The position numbers and the translations under genes are program-made. A stretch of 64,000 nucleotides of DNA from Saccharibacter sp. EH611. GTDB taxonomy: Bacteria; Pseudomonadota; Alphaproteobacteria; Acetobacterales; Acetobacteraceae. Of the stretch, positions 36,392 to 49,084 are shown piece by piece (the first letter of the stretch is position 1; every line of letters begins with the position of its first letter). Below the pieces are notes generated by a model. That model worked only from the letters and a program-made list of their open reading frames with translations, was not told the origin of the DNA and did not search any database. The DNA lies in contig NZ_WVHP01000002.1 in NCBI RefSeq assembly GCF_009834765.1, positions 1 to 64,000 on the forward strand, in the 5' to 3' direction.

Positions 36392-37180
36392 TTAGAGACG
36401 CCAACCTGAATGGATAGCCACAATGCCGCCAGAGAGGTTCTGGTATGTAACACGTTCCAGCCCAGCTGTGCGCATCATAGAGGCAAGCGTTTCCTGGTCA
36501 GGGAACATGCGAATGCTTTCAGCGAGATATTGATAGCTTTCAGCATCGCCTGCGATCATTTGGCCCATCCGCGGTAGCACTTGGAATGACCACGCGTCAT
36601 AAATCGGTGCGAGAGCGGCAATATCGACCTTTGAAAATTCAAGACAGAGAAAACGTCCACCCGGTTTAAGAACGCGTCTGACCTCTCTCAAAACAGCGTC
36701 TTTATCCGTGCAGTTACGTAAGCCGAACGCCATGGACACGCGATCCATGGATGCATCAGGGAAGGGGAGTGTTTCTGCATCCACAACCTGCACATCCATG
36801 CGATCAATAAGTCCGGCCTTAATGGCACGCTCCCGTCCCACGTCCAGCATGGCCTCATTAATATCGGACAAAATAGCATGACCGCCCCCACGTTTCAGCC
36901 AGCCAAACGTGATGTCGCCAGTGCCTCCTGCCAGATCAAGAAGTGTTTGACCTGGCTGCGGTGCTAGCATCGTAATGAAAATGCGTTTCCAGACACGATG
37001 AATTCCCAATGACATGGCGTCATTCATGACATCATATTTGCCCGCAACGCTTTCAAATACGTGACGAACCATAGATTTTTTCTCATGACGCGGCACGTCA
37101 CGGTAGCCGAAATCGATATTTTCTTCCTCATGGCTGGAGGAAGGAGAAGACGAGAGGTGGGGTTTAGCGCTATCTGTCAT
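36392..37180 (-). CDS. ubiE: Ubiquinone/menaquinone C-methyltransferase
   Basis: UbiE methylates demethylubiquinone precursors at C2 using SAM. The 262-residue protein has an N-terminal Ser-rich extension (about 1-30), then the UbiE signature (VFESVAGKYDVMNDAMSLGIHRVWK), the SAM site LLDLAGGTGDITFG (about 80-93), and DAETLPFPDASMDRVSMAFG and GLRNCTDKDAVLREVRRVLK. It is the first gene of the minus-strand run ubiE-coaBC-dut-ABC transporter, and is divergent from mutM with only 30 bases between the start codons. Confidence 0.97.
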   Translation of the reverse strand: MTDSAKPHLSSSPSSSHEEENIDFGYRDVPRHEKKSMVRHVFESVAGKYDVMNDAMSLGIHRVWKRIFITMLAPQPGQTLLDLAGGTGDITFGWLKRGGGHAILSDINEAMLDVGRERAIKAGLIDRMDVQVVDAETLPFPDASMDRVSMAFGLRNCTDKDAVLREVRRVLKPGGRFLCLEFSKVDIAALAPIYDAWSFQVLPRMGQMIAGDAESYQYLAESIRMFPDQETLASMMRTAGLERVTYQNLSGGIVAIHSGWRL

Positions 37181-37210
37181 ACATTCATCGTTACCGTATT
37201 GTAGAGCATT

Positions 37211-38065
37211 ATGCCAGAACTACCCGAAGTTGAGACCATCATGCGTGGAATACGCACTGCCCTTAAGGGAAAGCGTATCCAGCAGGTACATATAAACCGT
37301 CCTGATCTACGTCGTCCATTCCCATCGAACCTTAAGATGATCCTTATGAGAGCAAAGGTGCAGGAGGTAAGGCGACGCGCTAAATATATTCTTATTGACC
37401 TAGATAATAATTGGACCGTGCTCATACATTTGGGCATGTCCGGGCGTCTCTTTATAGACAAAGCCAGCGATGCTCATGAATTACGTAAACATCAGCATTT
37501 TGATTTTTTGCTCAACGAAGGGACACGCATTGCGTTAGTGGATCCACGACGCTTCGGGATGGTGGATGCCTTCCCGTCTCCCCCTGCGTCAGAGCCGCCT
37601 TTTATGAAGCGCTTAGGAATCGAGCCTCTGGGAGAAGAACCCTTGACGCCAATTACTATAAGAGACCTGTTTGAGAAGACACATTCTCCTATCAAAAACG
37701 CACTTCTTGATCAGACCAAAATAGTTGGATTAGGCAATATTTATGTATGTGAAGCCCTGTTTAGAGCTGGGATTCATCCACAAAAAACTGCGAACGCGCT
37801 TTCCCAGACTGAGTATGAGCGTTTATCTCACGTTATTCCCGAAATTCTACGTGAAGCGCTAGCAGCAGGAGGTTCTACATTGCGAGATTATGTCACTGCC
37901 GATGGCCAAAAGGGAAGCTTTCAGGAGCTTCATCAAGTGTATGGGCGGGCAGGGGAATCTTGCCCAATATGTGCTCAAAAAAAACGAAAAGCGCTTATTA
38001 CGAAAATCACTCAATCGGGACGATCCACCTTTTTTTGCCCACAGCACCAGAAAAGTGAGCATTAA
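37211..38065 (+). CDS. mutM: Formamidopyrimidine-DNA glycosylase
   Basis: MutM (Fpg) removes 8-oxoguanine and formamidopyrimidines and cuts the DNA backbone. The catalytic N-terminal Pro (PELPEVETI), Lys56-region, and H2TH domain (DQTKIVGLGNIYVCEALF) are intact in 284 residues. The C-terminal zinc finger is CPICAQ...STFFCPQHQ, with His in place of the last Cys; such a CCCH site can still bind zinc. Start is shared in a divergent 30-base promoter gap with ubiE. Confidence 0.97.
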   Translation: MPELPEVETIMRGIRTALKGKRIQQVHINRPDLRRPFPSNLKMILMRAKVQEVRRRAKYILIDLDNNWTVLIHLGMSGRLFIDKASDAHELRKHQHFDFLLNEGTRIALVDPRRFGMVDAFPSPPASEPPFMKRLGIEPLGEEPLTPITIRDLFEKTHSPIKNALLDQTKIVGLGNIYVCEALFRAGIHPQKTANALSQTEYERLSHVIPEILREALAAGGSTLRDYVTADGQKGSFQELHQVYGRAGESCPICAQKKRKALITKITQSGRSTFFCPQHQKSEH

Positions 38066-38167
38066 ACGGGTCGGTTTAAGGAAGAATGCTTGACGAAGAG
38101 CTGATCTAAGGGTAGAGGGCTATCAATATTTTGTAGCGAACTGTCCGCAGGAAATAACGGAAGACCC

Positions 38168-38437
38168 ATGGCAAATACTCCTTCAGCACGTAAACGCATC
38201 CGTCAGAACGAACGTCGCCGTCTGCGCAATGCATCCCGTCTGTCACGTATGCGTACGTTCGTGAAGAGCGTTGAAAAAGCAATCCTTTCCGGTGATAAGG
38301 CTGCAGCTGACGCTGCATTCCGCGCCGCTCAGCCTGAAATGCAGCGCGCTGCTGGTAAGGGTGTGATCGCACGCAATACGGTTAGCCGTAAGCTTTCACG
38401 CCTGTCAGCACGTATTAAGTCGCTAGCAGCAGCGTAA
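38168..38437 (+). CDS. rpsT: 30S ribosomal protein S20
   Basis: The 89-residue basic protein ([20 protein letters not shown]...) binds 16S rRNA early in 30S assembly. The pattern of Arg/Lys-rich helices and ending in KSLAAA is typical. Strong double hairpin follows; dnaA starts 240 bases downstream, an arrangement known from other Acetobacteraceae. Confidence 0.98.
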   Translation: MANTPSARKRIRQNERRRLRNASRLSRMRTFVKSVEKAILSGDKAAADAAFRAAQPEMQRAAGKGVIARNTVSRKLSRLSARIKSLAAA

Positions 38438-38485
38438 GAGCACGTAGCTCTAGATTATAAAAACAGTTTCTTTGGAAGCTGTTTT

Positions 38486-38514
38486 GGGCGCGCCTTTGGG
38501 CGCGTTCTTTTTTT
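38486..38514 (+). terminator. Rho-independent terminator of rpsT
   Basis: GCGCGCC / GGCGCGT hairpin with TTTG loop followed by TCTTTTTTTGG. A second, weaker hairpin (AAACAG...CTGTTT, 38461-38484) precedes it. Confidence 0.88.
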
Positions 38515-38680
38515 GGAACTATTCTGTTGTGTATAAGGCAGCCTTCGCTTGCTTAGCAGGTGAAGAATGTTTTATCCTTGTGCATCTGCAGAGCAGGTTA
38601 TTGTTGTCATCAAGGCCGGGCAGAGAGGGGGAAAGACCTTTCTGTAGGTCGCCATAAGCAATTGAGAACGGAGATCGGAA

Positions 38681-40114
38681 GTGGAAAACGCTCAGTCTTT
38701 GGACGCTGCTGTCACCTCTTCTGAATCCGCCCTTCTTGAGGCGACTTGGGTGCGCATTCGCGATCGCCTCAAAACTGAGGTTGGTGAGGTTGAATACCGG
38801 ACATGGCTTCAGCAGATCGTTCTAGGGCCTGTCGAAGAAGATGAGATTGTTCTCTTCCTCCCATCACGTTTTTTGCGCGATTGGGTACGCAGCCAATATG
38901 GTGAACGTCTTCAGACTCTTTGGCGCCAAGAAAGCAAGGTCATTCAGCGCGTAGAGCTCCAGGTTCGCAAAGGAATGACCCCTCCTTCAGAGAGCGATCA
39001 GCCGTCATCTTCGCCCGAACCGGAGGTTGAGACTTCCGCAGCCGAAGAAACGAGCAATGCACGCCCTCTCGCGAACGAGATTAAAAGCGACCTCGCTGTC
39101 CCTCTCGACCCACGTTTTACCTTTGATAGCTTTGTTGTTGGCAAACCAAATGAATTTGCCTATGCCTGTGCTCGACGCGTTGCAGAACGTCCATCGAGCC
39201 CCGGATTTAACCCTCTTTTTCTGTACGGTGGAGTAGGGCTAGGTAAAACGCATCTAATGCATGCTATTGGCTCTGAACTCGTGCGGATGGGCAATGTTTC
39301 AGTGGCTTATATGTCTGCTGAAAAGTTTATGTACCGCTTCATTGCTTCTATCCGCTCTCAATCTACGATGGAATTTAAAGAGCAACTGCGTTCTGTGGAT
39401 GTTCTTATGATTGATGACCTCCAGTTTCTCATTGGGAAGGACAATACACAGGAGGAGTTCTTCCATACCTTCAATGCTCTTGTGGATGCAGGGCGTCAGA
39501 TTGTTGTTAGCGCTGACAAAAGCCCATCTGATCTTTCAGGGTTGGAAGACCGGCTGAGAACGCGCTTAGGATGCGGCATGGTTGCCGATATTCATGCGAC
39601 GACTTTTGAACTGCGTATCTCCATTTTGGAAGCGAAAGCGGGCGCTTCTGGGGTTCCTGTCCCTGGGAAAGTGCTTGAATATCTCGCGCATAAGATCACA
39701 ACAAATGTGCGTGAGCTTGAAGGAGCATTAAACCGTCTTATTGCTCATGCTGATTTGGTTGGACGTCCTGTCACACTAGAAAGCACGCAAGACGTCCTTA
39801 AAGATATGCTGAAAGCCCATGAACGGCGCGTTACGATTGATGACATTCAACGCAAAGTAGCCGAACATTGGAATATTCGTCTTACGGACATGTCTTCTGC
39901 GCGTCGTGCACGTGCCGTTGCCCGCCCCCGTCAGGTGGCTATGTATCTTGCTAAAAACCTGACGAGCCGGAGTTTGCCTGAAATTGGGCGTAAGTTCGGG
40001 AACCGGGATCACACAACCGTTATGCATGCCGTTTCACGCGTGACGGAGCTGATTAAAGAAGATGCAACATTCGCTGAAAGCGTTGAATTGCTGAAGCGTA
40101 TGCTGGAAAATTAA
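38681..40114 (+). CDS. dnaA: Chromosomal replication initiator DnaA
   Basis: DnaA binds 9-bp boxes and opens the origin. The 477-residue protein has an N-terminal domain I, a linker (about 100-135, Ser/Pro/Glu-rich), AAA+ domain with Walker A GGVGLGKTH (about 183-191), Walker B MIDDLQFL (about 243-250) and a C-terminal HTH with the DnaA signature GNRDHTTVMHAVSRV (about 440-455). The start is GTG with GGAGATCGGAA upstream. dnaN follows 71 bases later. I saw no cluster of DnaA boxes upstream, so the origin may lie elsewhere. Confidence 0.98.
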   Translation: MENAQSLDAAVTSSESALLEATWVRIRDRLKTEVGEVEYRTWLQQIVLGPVEEDEIVLFLPSRFLRDWVRSQYGERLQTLWRQESKVIQRVELQVRKGMTPPSESDQPSSSPEPEVETSAAEETSNARPLANEIKSDLAVPLDPRFTFDSFVVGKPNEFAYACARRVAERPSSPGFNPLFLYGGVGLGKTHLMHAIGSELVRMGNVSVAYMSAEKFMYRFIASIRSQSTMEFKEQLRSVDVLMIDDLQFLIGKDNTQEEFFHTFNALVDAGRQIVVSADKSPSDLSGLEDRLRTRLGCGMVADIHATTFELRISILEAKAGASGVPVPGKVLEYLAHKITTNVRELEGALNRLIAHADLVGRPVTLESTQDVLKDMLKAHERRVTIDDIQRKVAEHWNIRLTDMSSARRARAVARPRQVAMYLAKNLTSRSLPEIGRKFGNRDHTTVMHAVSRVTELIKEDATFAESVELLKRMLEN

Positions 40115-40185
40115 AAGATCTTTCCTTCTATCTTTGAGCTCTGTTACATAGAGGGATTGAGATTTCTTAAGGGTTTGGGACAGAT

Positions 40186-41310
40186 ATGAAATTCACAGCC
40201 GACCGCGTACCGTTACAACGTGCCCTTGCTCATATCCATGGCGTGGCGGAAAAACGTAATACAATTCCCATTTTGGCCAATGTGTTGCTTGCACATGATG
40301 GCGAGGTGTTGCGTTTAACCGCAACAGATATGGAAATTGCATTGGTGGAAGAGATTCCTTCCGAAGCAGTGCGTCCTGGTTCAGCAACGGTACCAGCGGC
40401 TGTTTTGTTTGAAATTGTTCGCAAACTTCCTGATGGGGCTGCGGTCGAGTTCGAGCAAAACGAAGAGGATGCCCCCCTTCTTGTGCGTGCAGGGCGGTAT
40501 GAAACTAACCTCAACGTCCTTCCTGTTGATGATTTTCCTGCGATGGTTGCAGGAGATTTGCCGCATCATTTCACGTTACAATCCGGTGTATTACGCAGCC
40601 TGATTGATCGTACGAAATTTGCGATGTCAAATGAGGAAACCCGTTATTATCTTAATGGGATTTTCTTTCATGTTGCCAATGAGGGACGGTCTAATATGTT
40701 GCGTGCGGTGGCCACGGATGGCCATCGCCTTGCTAAGGTTGATGCAGACCTCCCAGTTGGGGCAGAAGAAATGCCGGGTGTTATTATCCCGCGCAAAACT
40801 GTTGCAGAAATTCGTAAGCTGCTAGATAGTGATGATGCTACTGTAGAAGTGTCACTTTCTGAGACACGCATTCAGTTTCGTGCTGGTTCGGTTACGCTTA
40901 CCTCTAAGCTGGTTGATGGGACTTTCCCAGAATATGGCCGTGTCATCCCTGAAGGGAATGATCGTATTTTACGGGTATCTCGTCAGGATTTAGCGTCAGC
41001 AGTTGGACGTGTTTCAGCTATTAGTCAGGAACGTTCACGACCTGTTAAGTTGATTGCAACGAAAAACCATTTGACGCTTTCAGCCACAAGCTCGGATCAA
41101 GGTGTTGCGCAGGAAGAGCTTGATGAAAACCAGGTGACATATAATGCAGAGCCGATGGAGATTGGCTTTCAAGCGCGTTATTTGACAGATATTACTGACC
41201 AGATTGATGCAGAAGCGGAGTTCTGCTTTGCGGATAGTGCATCGCCTACTCTGATCCGTGATACGCAGGAAGCGTCTGCTCTTTATGTGCTTATGCCTAT
41301 TCGCGTATAA
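40186..41310 (+). CDS. dnaN: DNA polymerase III beta sliding clamp
   Basis: The 374-residue protein is made of three beta-clamp domains; the dimeric ring holds polymerase III and repair enzymes on DNA. Visible family segments are NTIPILANVLL, RYYLNGIFFHV, ATDGHRLAKVDADLP and the C-terminal ALYVLMPIRV that ends in the typical M-P-x-R. It lies between dnaA and recF. Confidence 0.98.
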   Translation: MKFTADRVPLQRALAHIHGVAEKRNTIPILANVLLAHDGEVLRLTATDMEIALVEEIPSEAVRPGSATVPAAVLFEIVRKLPDGAAVEFEQNEEDAPLLVRAGRYETNLNVLPVDDFPAMVAGDLPHHFTLQSGVLRSLIDRTKFAMSNEETRYYLNGIFFHVANEGRSNMLRAVATDGHRLAKVDADLPVGAEEMPGVIIPRKTVAEIRKLLDSDDATVEVSLSETRIQFRAGSVTLTSKLVDGTFPEYGRVIPEGNDRILRVSRQDLASAVGRVSAISQERSRPVKLIATKNHLTLSATSSDQGVAQEELDENQVTYNAEPMEIGFQARYLTDITDQIDAEAEFCFADSASPTLIRDTQEASALYVLMPIRV

Positions 41311-41329
41311 ACCGTAATGTGATGGTTTT

Positions 41330-45828
<4,499 letters not shown>

Positions 45829-45906
45829 AATATCATCAGTCTTTCTTTTGACGTCCTCTGTAAGTTCAGGTAACCCGGACGATAGAAAGTAGAGAAGAGA
45901 GTAGCC

Positions 45907-47235
45907 ATGACATCAATGACGACCGCTGTCATTCTTGCTGCCGGAATGGGAACACGCATGAAGTCCCGCTCCCCTAAGGCTATGCAACGTTTGGCCAACC
46001 GTCCTATGGTCACGCATGTGATTGAGATGGCCTCGGCTATCGTAGACCGGATCGTCGTTGTTGTCGGTCCTGATATGACGGAGCTTGAAGAAACGGTAGC
46101 TCCTCATCAGACAGTTGTTCAAAAAGAACGCTTAGGCACAGGGCACGCAGCGTTAACAGCTATGCCATATGTTGGTGAGGGAGACGTTGTTTTCCTTTAC
46201 GCAGACAATCCGCTGTTAACGTCTCGAACATTGGAACGCCTGCTGCGGGCTCGTCAGAATGGTGCTCGTCTGTCGTTGCTTGGTATGCGCCCAGCTAACC
46301 CTGCTCATTATGGACGTCTCGTCGCCGGAAGGAATGGCACGATTGAGCGTATTGTTGAATATAAAGATGCTTCACCTGAGGAACGTGCCATTACGCTTTG
46401 TAATGCCGGAATGATGTGTGCAGATGCATCGTTATTCCGACAATGGCTGGAAAAAATTGAGCCCAACAATGCCCAAGGTGAATATTACCTCACTGATGTT
46501 GTCAGTCTGGCCTCTTCTAGCGGGGAAGTGTGTTGTGTTGAAGGGGATGAAAACGAGCTCATAGGCGTAAATTCTCGCATGGAACTTGCGCGTGCAGAAG
46601 CATTGTTGCAGGATCGGTTACGCCTTCAGGCTATGGAAAATGGCGCAACACTCGTCGACCCAGCTTCTATTTTCTTAAGTGCTGATACACAGATAAGTCC
46701 AGACGTTACCATTGAGCCACATGTGTTTTTAGGCCCACAGGTTATCTTGCGAGAAGGATGCACAATTCGTGCTTTTTCTCATTTAGAGGGCTGCATTGTT
46801 GAAGCAAATGCTGCCATTGGGCCTTATGCTCGTTTACGTCCTGGAACTACGTGCTCAGAAGGGTCGCATGTTGGTAATTTTGTTGAACTGAAGAATACGG
46901 TTTTAGGTGAGGGCAGTAAGGCGAACCATCTTTCTTATTTGGGTGATACGACTATTGGAGAAAAAACGAATATAGGCGCTGGAACGATCACATGTAATTA
47001 TGACGGTGTCTTTAAGCACAAAACAACAATAGGGAATAACAGTTTTGTAGGATCAAACAGCATTATTGTTGCTCCCGTTACTGTAGGAGACAATACGTTA
47101 ATCGCTGCTGGCAGTGTTATTACGGAGAATATCCCTAACAAGGCAATGGCTCTAGGGCGGGCCAAACAAGTCATTAAAGCCGAACGAGGCTTAGCCTATC
47201 AAAGGGCGCTTAAAACGAAAAAGGAACAAAGCTAA
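45907..47235 (+). CDS. glmU: Bifunctional UDP-GlcNAc pyrophosphorylase / glucosamine-1-phosphate acetyltransferase
   Basis: GlmU makes UDP-N-acetylglucosamine for peptidoglycan and lipopolysaccharide. Residues 1 to about 230 are the uridylyltransferase (VILAAGMGTRMKSRSPKAM); about 250-430 the left-handed beta-helix acetyltransferase with repeating hexapeptides and NTVLGEGSKANHLSYLGDTT and IGAGTITCNYDG. The length of 442 residues is normal. Its TAA shares an A with the glmS ATG (TAATG), so glmU-glmS are translationally coupled. Confidence 0.98.
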   Translation: MTSMTTAVILAAGMGTRMKSRSPKAMQRLANRPMVTHVIEMASAIVDRIVVVVGPDMTELEETVAPHQTVVQKERLGTGHAALTAMPYVGEGDVVFLYADNPLLTSRTLERLLRARQNGARLSLLGMRPANPAHYGRLVAGRNGTIERIVEYKDASPEERAITLCNAGMMCADASLFRQWLEKIEPNNAQGEYYLTDVVSLASSSGEVCCVEGDENELIGVNSRMELARAEALLQDRLRLQAMENGATLVDPASIFLSADTQISPDVTIEPHVFLGPQVILREGCTIRAFSHLEGCIVEANAAIGPYARLRPGTTCSEGSHVGNFVELKNTVLGEGSKANHLSYLGDTTIGEKTNIGAGTITCNYDGVFKHKTTIGNNSFVGSNSIIVAPVTVGDNTLIAAGSVITENIPNKAMALGRAKQVIKAERGLAYQRALKTKKEQS

Positions 47236-49061
47236 TGTGTGGTATTTGTGGCGTTGTCGGACATCATCCTGGAACACCGATCGTATTGGAAGGGCTAAGA
47301 CGTTTAGAATATCGGGGCTATGATTCAGCCGGTATTGCGACGATCGACCATCACCAACATATCACGCGTTGCCGTGCCGCTGGGAAGCTGGATAATCTTG
47401 AAGCGGCTCTTCGTGAAACTCCTCTTACAGGGACAACAGCGATTGGCCATACACGTTGGGCGACGCACGGCGCCCCGACGACCCTCAATGCACATCCGCA
47501 TCATGTCGGCCAAGTCGCTATTGTTCATAATGGCATTATTGAAAATTTTGCCGAATTAAAGCGTGAACTAAGCGAAAGAGGTCGGTCATTCACAACAGAG
47601 ACAGATTCCGAGGTTATTGCGCACCTTCTTGATGAATGCATTGAGCATGGCGATACACCTCAAGAGGCAGCTTTCGCTACGATTAGACGACTTGAGGGCG
47701 CTTACGCTCTTGCGATGATTTTTGAGGGCCATGATGGCCTATTGATTGGGGCACGTCATGGGGCCCCCTTGGCGATCGGCTATGGGGAAGGGGAAATGTT
47801 TCTCGGCTCCGATAGTTTGGCTCTTGCTCCTCTGTCTCGTCGAATTACCTATCTCGAAGATGGGGATTGGTGCGTTCTTAAAACACATTCTGTTGAGATT
47901 TTCGATCCAGAAGGGAATGAAGTCCATCGCCCCATTCAGACGGCTTCTTTGACTAGCGGACAAATCGGAAAAGACGGTTATCGTCATTTTATGGAAAAGG
48001 AGCTACATGAGCATCCTTTAGCAATTGGTCAAACATTACAACGGATTACAGACCCCACAACACGTCAGCTTGTCTTGCCAGAAATGCCATTTGACCCTGC
48101 AACCTTGCCAAGAGCGACGATTACGGCATGTGGTTCTGCCTTTTATGCTGGGATGGTGGGGCGTTACTGGTTGGAGTCAATTGCTCGTTTGCCGATTGAT
48201 ATTGATGTTGCCTCGGAGCTTCGTTATCGTAATCCGCCTCAACCTAACCAAGGTATGGCGTTGCTTATCTCGCAGTCTGGGGAAACAGCAGATACGCTAG
48301 GTGTATTGCGCGTACTCAAAAGAGAGCAACAAAAAATTGTCTCTATCTTGAATGTTGAGCATTCAACGATGGGACGAGAGAGTGATCTTGTCCTCGGTAT
48401 GGTTGCTGGGCCAGAAATTTCGGTTGCTTCGACAAAAGCTTTCACAGCACAACTATCCGTTCTAGCGGCGTTGACGCTCACCTTTGCGCGTAAACGAGAT
48501 ATTATTGATGCTCAGCGAGAGCGAGAATTAACCAATCATCTGCTTGATCTTCCTTCTCGCGCTGCAGAAGTGATGAAGCTTTTTGGCGCAGTGCGTGTCA
48601 TGGCACGCGTGATTGCGCAAGCGCGTGATGTCCTTTATTTGGGCCGCGGTATTTGTATGCCGATTGCACAAGAAGGCGCGTTAAAATTAAAGGAAATCAG
48701 CTATATACATGCTGAAGCTTACGCAGCTGGAGAGCTCAAGCATGGCCCTATCAGCTTGATAGACCCTAGCGTTCCAGTTGTTGCCATCGCACCGTCAACT
48801 ATTCTTTTTGATAAGACACTCTCAAACTTACAGGAGGCAAAGGCACGAGGCGGGCGTATCCTCGCTTTCACAGATGCCAAAGGTGCAGAGCGTCTCAATG
48901 ATATTGCCGAGCATCTTGTGGTTCTACCTGATGTTGATGCCTTTGTAGCACCGATCTTGTACACCATTCCTGTGCAAATGCTCGCTTATGAGGTGGCTTT
49001 GTTAAAAGGAACTGATGTTGATCAACCACGTAACCTTGCTAAGTCTGTCACTGTGGAGTGA
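47235..49061 (+). CDS. glmS: Glutamine-fructose-6-phosphate aminotransferase
   Basis: GlmS makes glucosamine-6-phosphate from fructose-6-phosphate and glutamine, feeding GlmU after GlmM. The 608-residue protein has the N-terminal nucleophile Cys2 (MCGICGVVGHH), glutaminase domain with TRWATHGAPTTLNAHPH, two SIS isomerase domains (CGSAFYAGMVGRYW; SQSGETADTLGVLR) and the C-terminal PRNLAKSVTVE ending. No glmS ribozyme is expected or seen upstream, because the gene is coupled to glmU. Confidence 0.98.
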   Translation: MCGICGVVGHHPGTPIVLEGLRRLEYRGYDSAGIATIDHHQHITRCRAAGKLDNLEAALRETPLTGTTAIGHTRWATHGAPTTLNAHPHHVGQVAIVHNGIIENFAELKRELSERGRSFTTETDSEVIAHLLDECIEHGDTPQEAAFATIRRLEGAYALAMIFEGHDGLLIGARHGAPLAIGYGEGEMFLGSDSLALAPLSRRITYLEDGDWCVLKTHSVEIFDPEGNEVHRPIQTASLTSGQIGKDGYRHFMEKELHEHPLAIGQTLQRITDPTTRQLVLPEMPFDPATLPRATITACGSAFYAGMVGRYWLESIARLPIDIDVASELRYRNPPQPNQGMALLISQSGETADTLGVLRVLKREQQKIVSILNVEHSTMGRESDLVLGMVAGPEISVASTKAFTAQLSVLAALTLTFARKRDIIDAQRERELTNHLLDLPSRAAEVMKLFGAVRVMARVIAQARDVLYLGRGICMPIAQEGALKLKEISYIHAEAYAAGELKHGPISLIDPSVPVVAIAPSTILFDKTLSNLQEAKARGGRILAFTDAKGAERLNDIAEHLVVLPDVDAFVAPILYTIPVQMLAYEVALLKGTDVDQPRNLAKSVTVE

Positions 49062-49084
49062 TCATCCTTTAAGGAGCTGCCATC

